42,429 nt of DNA, taken from a bacterium. GTDB taxonomy: Bacteria; CLD3; SB21. Below are positions 8,728 through 16,940 of the stretch, piece by piece. The stretch lies in assembly GCA_008933615.1 (NCBI GenBank), contig WBUR01000036.1:1-42429 (forward strand). Direction: 5' to 3'. The translations under genes were made by a program, and so were the position numbers. The first letter of the stretch is position 1; every line of letters begins with the position of its first letter. Under the pieces are notes generated by a model, which did no database searches, had not been told where the DNA came from, and saw only the letters and a list, made by a program, of their open reading frames with translations.

Positions 8728-8879
8728 CATTTGCGTTTGTGCTTATCGGGTTTACTCACATACGTCATGGTGAGCGGAGTCGAACCATGACCAAGTTTAG
8801 TAAAATCAGTCTTCGACTGCGCTCAGACTGAAGGGTTCTTTCCCATCTGTGAGCCAACCCGATAAGCACATTTGCGTTT
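8728..8879. mobile_element. Miniature palindromic element with flanking direct repeats
   Basis: The core is 8739-8869. Its ends are 22-bp inverted repeats (8739-8760 and 8848-8869) beginning GTGCTTATCGGGTT, matching at 20 of 22 positions. The 11-base sequence CATTTGCGTTT occurs directly outside on both sides (8728-8738 and 8869-8879, with one base shared with the right end), as expected of a target duplication. Inside are two hairpins: TCATGGT/ACCATGA (8765-8771 and 8784-8790) and TCAGTCT/AGACTGA (8806-8812 and 8825-8831). Their 12-base loops are reverse complements except for one position. No protein is encoded. The right copy of the direct repeat touches the stop codon of the TerB-like gene, so the insertion left that gene intact. 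Confidence 0.75.
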
Positions 8880-9295
8880 CATTCCACAGCTAAGTGGTAA
8901 GCTTCCAAATCGACCTCGGAATTCTGATAGTGATCGGCGTTGCGCACTTGTTCCTCAAACCATACTGAATCAAGGCCATTCATTTTAGCTATGCGTCTTA
9001 ACCACTCTTCTTCATTGGAATGCAGAGCGTCGTGATCGCAAAGCCCCAGCCTCAAACCGTCACGGATAAACATCATGGACAGGCTATGCGATTCAAATAC
9101 GGGAGGTTCATCTGCAATGTATTCGTTGTCAAGAATTTCATGGATAGCTTTTTCACAAAACTCTTCATTAAAATCAAGAGCCTTGCCAATACGCATCATC
9201 ATATCTTTTTCCGGATCGGAGATTTTTCGATCCTTGCGGATCAGAATAAGTAACCCTCTCAAATAATTGCTTCGATCAATAAGAGAAATTATCAT
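8879..9295 (-). CDS. Small all-helical protein, TerB-like
   Basis: A 138-residue acidic, helix-rich cytoplasmic protein. The pattern LIRKDRKISDPEKDMMMRIGKAL (with the D-KI-x4-E motif near residues 22-31) resembles the repeating helical unit of the TerB/DjlA-N fold, and a second similar unit ends near EEEWLRRIAKMNGL. There is no signal peptide, membrane segment or catalytic motif. TerB-like domains usually act as adaptors; the role here is unknown. The ATG at 9295 follows an A-rich tract and has no clear Shine-Dalgarno sequence. It lies between the YgjP-like peptidase (95 bp upstream) and DDAH on the same strand; its stop codon overlaps the flanking repeat of the miniature element. The gene call is firm; the fold call is moderate. 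Confidence 0.65.
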   Translation of the reverse strand: MIISLIDRSNYLRGLLILIRKDRKISDPEKDMMMRIGKALDFNEEFCEKAIHEILDNEYIADEPPVFESHSLSMMFIRDGLRLGLCDHDALHSNEEEWLRRIAKMNGLDSVWFEEQVRNADHYQNSEVDLEAYHLAVE

Positions 9296-9390
9296 GGTTT
9301 TTTTTTTGATGAGCAGATCCCAATTAACCTGTCGATCAAATTTAGGGTAACAGGGCGAACATTACAAGTAATAGTGAAAGCGGCTAAATT

Positions 9391-10065
9391 TCACATGTCA
9401 AGTTCCCAATGATTATCCTGTAGCCATTGTTCTGCATTTTTGTAGTTCGGCATCATTTCCGCCACCCTATTCCAGAAATGATTTGAATGATTACGAATTT
9501 TTAGATGAGCCAGTTCATGTACAACCACATAGTCGAGCACGAACATTGGCGCCATGATAAGGCGCCAGTTGAAATTTAAGCTTCCCGACGGGCCGCACGA
9601 CCCCCAACGCCTTTTTGCACAACTGATCTTTACCGATTTATATTTTACCCCCGAAGATAGCGCATAAAGTTCAACTCGCTCAAAAATAATTCTAAACGCC
9701 TCAGTCTTATACCAAGCTAAAATTTGCCGACTAATTTGTTCCGTGTCAGAATCCGATACCTGAATGGTCTGTGAAAGAACAACCGGTTTGTGTTGTCCTC
9801 TGACAAATTCCAGCTTGTATGTTTTTCCCAAGTATAGAAATTCTTCGCCCTGAATAAACTTCTTTTGCTTGCGGCCTGCCAATCTGGAACGGACCATTTC
9901 TTGTTTTGAAATTATCCATTGACGCTTGTCATCAACTACCCGCTGTACGTCACGCATCGCAGCAAACAGAGGCGCACGAACGATCAGCGTAGCGTCCTGC
10001 GCGATCTGAAGGCCAATGCTGCGACGTTTGGAACGGATCAGTTTATCGATTTTGACTTCATCCAT
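9391..10065 (-). CDS. YgjP-like zinc metallopeptidase (DUF45/WLM type)
   Basis: A 224-residue cytoplasmic protein of the YgjP/DUF45 group of predicted zinc metallopeptidases. The zinc site is HELAH (183-187) followed by RNHSNHFW (191-198), where the later His provides a third ligand. Upstream, the family signature CAKRRWGSCGPSGSLNFNWRL runs from about 149 to 169. The N-terminal beta-rich segment with SKRRSIGLQI is also typical, and the length fits the family. Genomic relatives are often near restriction systems or stand alone; no restriction gene is seen here. The ATG lacks a good ribosome binding site, and the small plus-strand gene at 10151 diverges from it. The substrate is unknown. Confidence 0.88.
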   Translation of the reverse strand: MDEVKIDKLIRSKRRSIGLQIAQDATLIVRAPLFAAMRDVQRVVDDKRQWIISKQEMVRSRLAGRKQKKFIQGEEFLYLGKTYKLEFVRGQHKPVVLSQTIQVSDSDTEQISRQILAWYKTEAFRIIFERVELYALSSGVKYKSVKISCAKRRWGSCGPSGSLNFNWRLIMAPMFVLDYVVVHELAHLKIRNHSNHFWNRVAEMMPNYKNAEQWLQDNHWELDM

Positions 10066-10150
10066 AACGAGCTATTACTTTTTATTTTCTATCCGTCGAA
10101 TGCTTGATAAATTCATTTCAATATACGAAATTAATAAAAAGGAGACTACC

Positions 10151-10339
10151 ATGAAAAAAAAGGCATCTCTTATTTCTGCTCTTTTTATTGCCCTGGTGGC
10201 GGTTGGCCACTTACTCCGCATTATCCTGAATATCGATCTGATAGTTGGTGGAATTCAAGCGCCCATGTGGGCTAGCGGTGTGGCCGCTGTTTTCTGCGGC
10301 GTTCTTGCTGCGTTGCTCTGGAATGAAAGACGCGGTTAA
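10151..10339 (+). CDS. Small two-helix membrane protein
   Basis: A 62-residue protein with two predicted membrane helices (about residues 7-28 and 41-58) separated by a short loop with VGGIQAPMW, and a charged C-terminus NERRG. The ATG at 10151 has a strong ribosome binding site (GGAG, 6 bases upstream), which decides this start over an in-frame start about 45 codons earlier. Small proteins of this shape, with a helix, an IGG-x2-PMW-like loop and a second helix, are common in environmental bacteria, but I know of no assigned function. It is a lone plus-strand gene between two minus-strand genes. Confidence 0.7.
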   Translation: MKKKASLISALFIALVAVGHLLRIILNIDLIVGGIQAPMWASGVAAVFCGVLAALLWNERRG

Positions 10340-10491
10340 CATTTTAAAACTGATACAGTATTTGTAAGGGTATTTAGTAGAAACAGCCGTCGTTGCAAGG
10401 TGCAATGGTTATACGGTTTACTAGAGGCGTAGCAATTTCGGAAAACGTTTCATAAAGCCTTTAAGTAGCGGAGCTGCCTGAACTCTACGGA

Positions 10492-11532
10492 TCAGAAATC
10501 CGACTTTTGCTTTCCGTTATTGATATCTTTTATAAATTTAATCAGGCCTTTCATATAGGTCTGCTGATCATCCCACATGGACATATGGCTTCCGTTAGCG
10601 CAAAACAGATAACTCCCGTTTTTGAATTGCGTAGACATCCATTTCATGTGTTCCGGATCCATCGTGTCAAATGCCGAGCCGATCACGAGAGTCGGTACCG
10701 TAATTTTTGCTAAATCAGCTTTTCTGTCCCACAATTCAAGTTTTCCGGAAATACCAAATTCACTCGGTCCCTGCATCATTACATAAACCTGTTGGTTCAT
10801 ATTCTTAAACGCCCTATTCACCGGATCAGGCCAATCGGCTGCCGGAATCCTGCATATATGCTTGGTATAAAAGTGTTCCGTAAGCAATTCCATGTATTTC
10901 GGGTTCTGAAAATCGTTTTTTGCCTCCAGATGTTTAATTTCAGCAAGGATTGCAGGTTCCATTTGTTTTGACAGAACGTCCTCAGCGTACTTATCATATT
11001 CAGGGCAACTCGACATCATATTGGAAATGATCAACGCTTTGAGATTTCCCTGATATTTCAATGCGTATTCCACGGCAAGAATTCCACCCCAGGAATGGCC
11101 GAGAAGATAAAAATTATTTTTATTAAGGCCGAGCGCAATTCGAACCTGCTCGACTTCCTCGACAAATCTGGGCACATTCCACAAACTGGTATCGGTAGGT
11201 TGGTCAGAGTAAGCGGAGCCTAACTGATCATAATAAATGAACTCAATCCCTTCTGCAGGCAAGAAACTTTCAAAATTTTCAAAGTATTCATGCGTTCCGC
11301 CGGGGCCGCCGTGAAGCAACAACACTTTCATCGAGGGATTGTTACCGAATCGTTTTGTCCACACATTGAATTTTCCGTTAGGCGTTTCAACTTGAATCAT
11401 ATTTATTCCGCCGGTTTTAATGCCCGGTTCGGAGCTTTTAAAGTAATTCGACAAAGAATGCTGTTCTGATGGCCTTCCGCATGAAAAACACAGAAAACAA
11501 ATAAATATAACTGCCGACGTAATTGGATTCAT
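10492..11532 (-). CDS. Alpha/beta-hydrolase lipoprotein, proline iminopeptidase-like (S33)
   Basis: A 346-residue alpha/beta hydrolase, probably a periplasmic or surface lipoprotein. The N-terminus has a signal helix ending FLCFSCG, so Cys18 is the predicted lipidation site. HGGPGG (74-79) is the oxyanion-hole motif of proline iminopeptidases, GHSWGG places the nucleophile at Ser147, and the C-terminal SAFDTMDPEHM and NGSHMSMW supply the likely Asp and His. The family removes N-terminal proline or other residues from peptides, but broad-specificity amidases look alike. ATG 11532 with AGGGA upstream is chosen over the TTG 13 codons earlier because it gives a proper lipoprotein signal. The gene starts 39 bp after the VOC gene and is probably in the same transcript. 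Confidence 0.85.
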   Translation of the reverse strand: MNPITSAVIFICFLCFSCGRPSEQHSLSNYFKSSEPGIKTGGINMIQVETPNGKFNVWTKRFGNNPSMKVLLLHGGPGGTHEYFENFESFLPAEGIEFIYYDQLGSAYSDQPTDTSLWNVPRFVEEVEQVRIALGLNKNNFYLLGHSWGGILAVEYALKYQGNLKALIISNMMSSCPEYDKYAEDVLSKQMEPAILAEIKHLEAKNDFQNPKYMELLTEHFYTKHICRIPAADWPDPVNRAFKNMNQQVYVMMQGPSEFGISGKLELWDRKADLAKITVPTLVIGSAFDTMDPEHMKWMSTQFKNGSYLFCANGSHMSMWDDQQTYMKGLIKFIKDINNGKQKSDF

Positions 11533-11571
11533 TGTCTGATCCCTTTTTTGGTTGGAGTTATCGTTTATCAA

Positions 11572-12150
11572 TTAGCCTCCATAGAGGGCTGCCGCGCGCT
11601 TGACCATTTCCTTTGGCGAAACGTCCTCCACATGCGTTGCAATAAACCACGTGTAACCAAACGGGTCTTCAAGCCGGCCCGATCGGTCGCCATAGAATTG
11701 CAGTTCGACCGGCTTGATCATGACTCCGCCTGCAGCAACCGCTTGTTTCATAATCGCGTCCGCATTTTTCACGTATATCAAAAATTGCACTGTCGTCTTT
11801 CCCTGGGTTTTCGGACTGACATTACCCATCTCCGACGACTCATCAGCCAGCATGAAATACGAATCTCCTATCTTAATTTCCGTATGCATGATCTTTCCGT
11901 CGGGACCGCTCATGCGTCCGGCTTTTTCCTTTGCTCCAAAGGCTTTGGTATAATAATCTACGGCAGCGTTACCGTCATGAACCGACAGATACGGAGTCAA
12001 CGTGTGATATCCTCCGGGGCGAAAAATCGAGGCGCGCTTTGCGGCTTTCTTTTTCTGAAGTAATTTTTTCTTTTTGGTCGGTTTGTTTTTAACCCGTCTC
12101 TTCTTCCTGACAAGTTTCTTTTGAACTGCTTTTTTTACTTTTCCTGCCAT
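11572..12150 (-). CDS. VOC/PhnB-like protein with lysine-rich N-terminal tail
   Basis: A 192-residue protein in two parts. Residues 1-40 are extraordinarily basic (21 of the first 40 are Lys or Arg, in runs such as KKKKLLQKKK), like the tails of histone H1-like or nucleic-acid-binding proteins. Residues about 45-178 are a vicinal-oxygen-chelate domain of the PhnB/YerC kind: HTLTPYLSV, AVDYYTKAFGAKE, HTEIKIGDSYFMLADE and EDPFGYTWFIATH. PhnB-like domains are often of unknown activity; some bind antibiotics or metals. The start is secure: AAGGAG lies about 9 bases upstream of ATG 12150, so the basic tail is translated. The natural reading is a VOC protein tethered to DNA, RNA or another polyanion, which is inference. 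It precedes the hydrolase gene by 39 bp. Confidence 0.85.
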   Translation of the reverse strand: MAGKVKKAVQKKLVRKKRRVKNKPTKKKKLLQKKKAAKRASIFRPGGYHTLTPYLSVHDGNAAVDYYTKAFGAKEKAGRMSGPDGKIMHTEIKIGDSYFMLADESSEMGNVSPKTQGKTTVQFLIYVKNADAIMKQAVAAGGVMIKPVELQFYGDRSGRLEDPFGYTWFIATHVEDVSPKEMVKRAAALYGG

Positions 12151-12227
12151 AGGGTTCTTCTCCTTGTTTTAAAGTGAGATACTTGCTTGCCAAAAAAAAA
12201 TGAAATCACTTACCATAAACTTAATGC

Positions 12228-12881
12228 TTAGTTATTCTCCAGGTCCTTCATACCGGCCTGAAGCAGCTTCTTAATGCGCTCTTTGAATTCAGTGTGGCGT
12301 TTTAATTTATGTTCGTAATGACGGTATACTGGAATTAAATTTCGTTCGAGTTTATTTTTCTCAGGAGGTATAGGAACCGCGCTCTCTATTTTGTAAAGGT
12401 CTCTGGATGTTCGTATGTGTCCCGTGTCTTTCAACAATACGTGATAAATAATCTCCGTAGTCATCAGCACAGGAATATTCTTATCAGAAAACCTCTTATC
12501 CAGATCATCTTTTAAACGCGGAATCCATATTTCCGCCGCTTCTTTCCAAATATCGTTTTCGTACGTCACCTTTGTAAAATAATTGCGGCAAACATTTTCA
12601 ACGAAAACAGAACTAAGGTCAAGTCCCAGCAGCTTGAGATTCTCTAATATGCTGTCAAAATAAGGGTTGGACGGGCCTTCCTTATAACGGTCTAATTCAA
12701 AAACGTATTGCAGTTTGTTAAACTCAATGCCCCGTTTGAGTTTATAGCTGGGATCCGTCCCCAACACAATGGCGCGAACATTATCCGGCTTTTCACAGAA
12801 AGGTTCCGGCCACGGATAATCCTGCCTGACAAAATCAGGAAAACTTTCGGTTAATTTTTTAAGCAGCTCCTGATCGTTCAT
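12228..12881 (-). CDS. Uracil-DNA-glycosylase-superfamily-like protein
   Basis: A 217-residue cytoplasmic protein whose layout resembles the UDG fold. AIVLGTDPSY (about 37-46) matches the position of the GQDPY motif, NPYFDSILENL and VFVENVCRNYFTK follow in the expected order, PVLMTTEIIYHVLL fits the central strand, and LIPVYRHYEHKLKRH stands where the HPS motif is usually found. The catalytic Asp/His motifs are divergent, so uracil excision should not be assumed. Similar degenerate members are found as lone genes of unknown role. GGAGG 6 bases upstream fixes the ATG at 12881. It is separated from its neighbours by 77 bp downstream and a 384-bp gap upstream. Confidence 0.55.
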   Translation of the reverse strand: MNDQELLKKLTESFPDFVRQDYPWPEPFCEKPDNVRAIVLGTDPSYKLKRGIEFNKLQYVFELDRYKEGPSNPYFDSILENLKLLGLDLSSVFVENVCRNYFTKVTYENDIWKEAAEIWIPRLKDDLDKRFSDKNIPVLMTTEIIYHVLLKDTGHIRTSRDLYKIESAVPIPPEKNKLERNLIPVYRHYEHKLKRHTEFKERIKKLLQAGMKDLENN

Positions 12882-13265
12882 GATATTCCTCCGTCATGTT
12901 TTGCACAGTACAGATGACAATTAATTACAATGGTGGATTATACTCAAAAGAGCTGATTAGCCTGTCCGAAACTTCACTTAAATGCCGTTCGTAAACAGTC
13001 GATATGAATAACTTCAAGAGTGTAAGGTGAAATTATGCACTTATTCAGGATATGTCAATGGGAATTATTCCGGCTCTCTTTTTTTTGGCATCCCGCCGTT
13101 TTCCGCGAAAGGGGCTTTTGAAAATCTTCCTTAGTCGATAATAATAGAAAAAGAAATACGAACAATAGAAGCAAACCAATCGTAAGTTCTGTTACCCAAT
13201 TTACTCTCGGGAAAAAAGTGCAAGAGTTGGGATAGCGCTGATCATATTATTTTACATATTGCGAA
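12882..13265. other. Intergenic stretch with a startless membrane-helix frame
   Basis: No gene is supported. On the minus strand, 13055-13246 is open for 63 codons and contains a strong membrane helix (GLLLLFVFLFLLL) followed by a charged tail, but it has no ATG or GTG before the helix and no ribosome binding site, so it may be a remnant. The strand also holds the leader of the UDG-like gene. I found no well-spaced promoter or terminator. Confidence 0.4.
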
Positions 13266-16200
13266 CTACATCTGTATCTTCGGAAAACCTGAATCGATAA
13301 GCTGTGTGTTCACTGAATCAATTTCTTTCCTTATTATTTCCACTTGAGCGTAAAACCTTTTCATCATTTTCTGGGCCTCGTTTACCGCATTTTTGATTTG
13401 CGAAGTCGGAGGCATATCGGATTCGTGCAAAATTGTAAAAAGCCTCGATAATATATCCAGTAGGTTTTTTGGATTCGACGCATTCCCATCCTCAGAAACC
13501 ATTTCCATAATTGCGATACGCCGGTCCATTTCATTCAGTCTCTGCGTCAATTTAGCGCCAACTTTGGGCAAAAGGTTTTTTATTTGGACGCGAACTTTAC
13601 CAAGGTCTTTCTGAATTATCTTGGTTAGTTTTCTGCTCTCATAAACTTGCAAGGACAGATCGTGTTGCTGTTGCAGTTCCTCTTGTGTGGAGTTCACTCT
13701 TGGATCCATCTTAATTACAAGTGGTTGGCTGTATACTGTGCCGCCAACAGACAATTTAACCGTATACTCTCCGGGAAGCGCCCATGGCGCCGTCGCGTCA
13801 GGAGGAGTATTGCCGTAAATGGCGTTCATCGGGAAATGAGCTTGTAGATCCAAAGACGCATAATGCAGGTCCCATATAAAGCGATGCGATCCCGATTCAG
13901 CAGACAGGATCTGTTGAGGGCGTACCCAATACAACGGAATGTTTACATCGGGAATCATGTACGGTTTGTCATCGCTGGCAAAGCGTCTTACGAGCTTTCC
14001 ATTTTTATCCAAAATTTCAAGCGATACAACGGCTTGTGATTTTTCTTTAAGATAATAATCAATGATGGCACCGTCGGGCGGGTTTTGACCTGCCGGCTCC
14101 TCCTGCGGCAGCGGTGTATCCGTATTCATATTCCATCGAACACGATACGTGACCTGTGGTTTAAAAAAAATCGCTTCCGCGGCATTGAGCGAACCGGCTG
14201 CATACTCAGCTATTTGACGCAACGGCGTAATATTATCCAATATCCAAAAGGAACGCCCGTGCGTCCCAACCACAAGGTCATCATCTTTAATTACCAGGTC
14301 ACGGATTGAAGTTGACGGCATGTTCAAACGTAAAGACTGCCAATGATCGCCGTCGTCAAATGAAACGTATACTGCATTTTCTGATCCTGCAAAGAGAAGC
14401 CCTTTGCGAAACGGGTCTTCCCGAACAACATTAATTGGTTCATCGGGTAATCCGGCTGCAATTTCCTTCCAACTTTTCCCGCCGTCGTGCGTTCTGTAAA
14501 TATGCGGGCGCATATCATCTAGTCGAATACGATTTACCGCCGCATACGCAGTGTTTACATCAAAATGCCCGGCATCCATGAGTGAAATTTTGCTCCAGGA
14601 ACTGATGCCCGGCGGTGTGACATTCTGCCAAGTTTTGCCGCCGTCCCTGGTGATGTGAATGAACCCGTCATCAGTTCCTGCCCAAATGGTATTACTATCC
14701 ACGTAAGATGGCGCAACCGTATAAATGACACCTCTGCGCGGCATCTTTTTCACATCTTCGTTTCGATAAACGCCTACATTATCCGGAATATCCCAAGATG
14801 CTCTGCTCAAATCGGGGCTAATGACCTGCCAAGAATTCCCGCCGTCGCGCGTTTTAAATAAAACATTACCCGCATAAAATAGGGTTTTCGGATCGACAGG
14901 TGAAAAAAGAACCGGCGCCGTTCTCAAAAAACGATAGGTGCCGGTCTTAATGGCTTCCGGTTCTATATTCTGATATTGCCCGCTTCGTTTGTCATATTTC
15001 GTAAGTTTTCCACCATAGACCATATTAGGATCGAGCGGGTCGGCTGCAACATAGCCCCACTCTTCCGCGCCAACCGGGTGCCACTCGCGAAACGTGATCG
15101 CTCCGTCGTTACCACGGCTGGAAATGCAGACAGAACCGCTCTCCTGCTGTCCGCCGTACACATGGTATGGAAAAGCGTTATCCGTACTAACATGATAAAA
15201 TTGCGCCGTAGGTTGATTATACCAGGAAGAAAAAGTCTCGCCTCCATTGACTGTAATGATCGCACCCTGATCTGCTGCAAGGAGTAAGATATTCGGATCA
15301 TTCGGATTGATCCATATACGGTGATAATCGTCTCCGCCCGGCGCCCCGCGGAACCCGTTCCACGTTTTGCCGCCGTCCGTTGATTTCCAAGTCGCGATAT
15401 TGGCGCTATAAACCACTTCCGCATTTTTTGGATCAGCCTTTATCTCCGCAAAATCACTGCCGCGTCCCCACAATCGTTCATCCGAACTCATACGTACCCA
15501 TGACGCGCCCGCATCATCCGATCTATAAATACCCCCGAGATCGCGGGAATCAACAGTTGCATACATTCGATCCGGGTTACTCGTGGCAATACAAAACCCG
15601 ATGCGGCCTAATCCTTGTTCATATGTGGGCAAGCCCTTTGTTAATTTCTTCCAAGTAGTTCCCCCGTCCGTTGATTTATACAAACCGCTCTCCGGACCTT
15701 GCCACCACCCGTTTTCCCATGGCCCAAGTCGTGAAGCCCATAGATCGGCATAAATGACGTCCGGATTTTTTGGATCAATCGTGACCTGAACCGCGCCGGT
15801 ATTTTCGTCTTTGTACAAAACACGGTCCCAATTCTTTCCACCGTCGGTAGTTCGGTAGACACCGCGTTCCGTATTCGGCCCGTACGGATGCCCTAATACC
15901 GCGGCAAAAACCCGATCGGGGTTTTCACTATCCACGGTTAACCCGCCGATTTGCTGCGCATCCCGCAAGCCAAGATGTTTCCATGTCTTGCCTGCATCGG
16001 TTGATTTGTAAACGCCATTTCCAACTGAAAGATCGGGCCTTTGCAAACCCTCACCCGTCGCAACGTAAATCACATTCGGATCCGACGGCGCAACAACAAT
16101 ATCGCCGATAGAGCCGGTCGGCTGATCGTCGAAAATAGGAAACCACGTTCTGCCATAATCGTTCGTTTTCCAAACGCCGCCATTATTCACTCCGATATAG

Positions 16201-16373
16201 AATACGTTGGGCTGTTGGGGCACGCCGACTGCTCCAACTGTGCGACCTCCCCGATGCGGGCCTATCATGCGCCACTTCATGCAATCAAAAAATTTCGACT
16301 CAACCGATTGGGCAAATAATTGCAGTGTCTGCCCAAAACAAAATGTGATGAAAAACAATAGCCGTATCTTCAT
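13266..16373 (-). CDS. Secreted Asp-box (sortilin/VPS10-like) beta-propeller protein
   Basis: A 1035-residue exported protein. A signal peptide (MKIRLLFFITFCFGQ onwards, ending LFAQ) is followed by a long propeller built from BNR/Asp-box repeats. At least ten S/T-x-D-x-G-x-T/S-W boxes are visible, for example KSTDAGKTW, RTTDGGKNW, KSTDGGTTW and ITRDGGKTW. After about residue 760 comes a FlgD-like Ig segment (WDLHYASLDL, LPGEYTVKLS), then a helical C-terminal region. The sialidase catalytic set is not evident, so this is a binding or scaffold propeller of the VPS10 kind. The frame is open for 30 more codons upstream, but ATG 16373 gives the signal peptide, has GGAG before it and avoids overlap with the DUF1569 gene. 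The protein at 30218-33472 is a paralogue. Its ligand is unknown. Confidence 0.88.
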   Translation of the reverse strand: MKIRLLFFITFCFGQTLQLFAQSVESKFFDCMKWRMIGPHRGGRTVGAVGVPQQPNVFYIGVNNGGVWKTNDYGRTWFPIFDDQPTGSIGDIVVAPSDPNVIYVATGEGLQRPDLSVGNGVYKSTDAGKTWKHLGLRDAQQIGGLTVDSENPDRVFAAVLGHPYGPNTERGVYRTTDGGKNWDRVLYKDENTGAVQVTIDPKNPDVIYADLWASRLGPWENGWWQGPESGLYKSTDGGTTWKKLTKGLPTYEQGLGRIGFCIATSNPDRMYATVDSRDLGGIYRSDDAGASWVRMSSDERLWGRGSDFAEIKADPKNAEVVYSANIATWKSTDGGKTWNGFRGAPGGDDYHRIWINPNDPNILLLAADQGAIITVNGGETFSSWYNQPTAQFYHVSTDNAFPYHVYGGQQESGSVCISSRGNDGAITFREWHPVGAEEWGYVAADPLDPNMVYGGKLTKYDKRSGQYQNIEPEAIKTGTYRFLRTAPVLFSPVDPKTLFYAGNVLFKTRDGGNSWQVISPDLSRASWDIPDNVGVYRNEDVKKMPRRGVIYTVAPSYVDSNTIWAGTDDGFIHITRDGGKTWQNVTPPGISSWSKISLMDAGHFDVNTAYAAVNRIRLDDMRPHIYRTHDGGKSWKEIAAGLPDEPINVVREDPFRKGLLFAGSENAVYVSFDDGDHWQSLRLNMPSTSIRDLVIKDDDLVVGTHGRSFWILDNITPLRQIAEYAAGSLNAAEAIFFKPQVTYRVRWNMNTDTPLPQEEPAGQNPPDGAIIDYYLKEKSQAVVSLEILDKNGKLVRRFASDDKPYMIPDVNIPLYWVRPQQILSAESGSHRFIWDLHYASLDLQAHFPMNAIYGNTPPDATAPWALPGEYTVKLSVGGTVYSQPLVIKMDPRVNSTQEELQQQHDLSLQVYESRKLTKIIQKDLGKVRVQIKNLLPKVGAKLTQRLNEMDRRIAIMEMVSEDGNASNPKNLLDILSRLFTILHESDMPPTSQIKNAVNEAQKMMKRFYAQVEIIRKEIDSVNTQLIDSGFPKIQM

Positions 16374-16428
16374 ATGACCAACTCCGTTTATAAAATGCCT
16401 CCAGTATTTTCTTAGTTCTTTACCTGTT

Positions 16429-16872
16429 TCACACGCCAAATTGTTTAAAATGATGGTCGGCATGTTTATACATCAATTTTCCCCACTCCAATGGAGTCAT
16501 GAGTCCAAAAAAACTATGATTAGATATCTTGATCGTGTGCTCACCCGGTATTAATTTATTGAATGCCACGGTAAAGTTTGATCTCTCTTTATTAAAATCA
16601 CGTCCGTCCGATATGACAAACTCAGCTGCCGTCGGAGAATTCTTCGAAAACGGCTTATCGTTTGTTGCCATACTTTTGAAAAAGCGTCCTATGTAACGAA
16701 AAAATGTTGGCTTGACGGCCAAATCACCGACGGGAACCTGCATAGTCAATGTACAATGCGCCAACATTTGCGCCGCATTCATTTTGCCCCATTGCGCCGG
16801 TGTTTGGGGTGTCAGTTTGTTTAGTCTTTCCATTATTTCTTTTTGCGCATCCGGTTCAAATATGGATTTCAT
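16429..16872 (-). CDS. DUF1569 protein (DinB-like fold)
   Basis: A 147-residue cytoplasmic protein of the DUF1569 family, which has a DinB-like four-helix bundle. Visible hallmarks are WGKMNAAQMLAHC near residues 28-40, where the His belongs to the presumed metal site, and the C-terminal HADHHFKQFGV, which gives the second His cluster. Members of the DinB/YfiT superfamily include metal-dependent thiol transferases, but most DUF1569 proteins have no known reaction. The start is fixed by GGGGAG 6 bases before the ATG. It lies 55 bp upstream of the Asp-box propeller gene on the same strand. A second DinB-like protein is encoded two genes upstream (18958-19446). Confidence 0.85.
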   Translation of the reverse strand: MKSIFEPDAQKEIMERLNKLTPQTPAQWGKMNAAQMLAHCTLTMQVPVGDLAVKPTFFRYIGRFFKSMATNDKPFSKNSPTAAEFVISDGRDFNKERSNFTVAFNKLIPGEHTIKISNHSFFGLMTPLEWGKLMYKHADHHFKQFGV

Positions 16873-16940
16873 GGTTACTCCCCTGATATGGTTTTAAGCT
16901 AGAACGAGTATGTTTATTTTTATTGAAGAGGCAATGTAAC

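Noticed and set aside
11548-12063. 171-codon plus-strand frame
   Set aside because: It is opposite the VOC gene and shows no coherent domain.
14963-15424. 153-codon minus-strand frame inside the first Asp-box propeller
   Set aside because: Same strand, different frame; rich in Arg and without any domain, while the propeller frame shows clear Asp boxes.
13266-16373. Sialidase enzyme
   Set aside because: The Asp boxes are present, but no RIP motif or catalytic Arg/Tyr/Glu set is recognisable; a sortilin-like propeller is a better reading.
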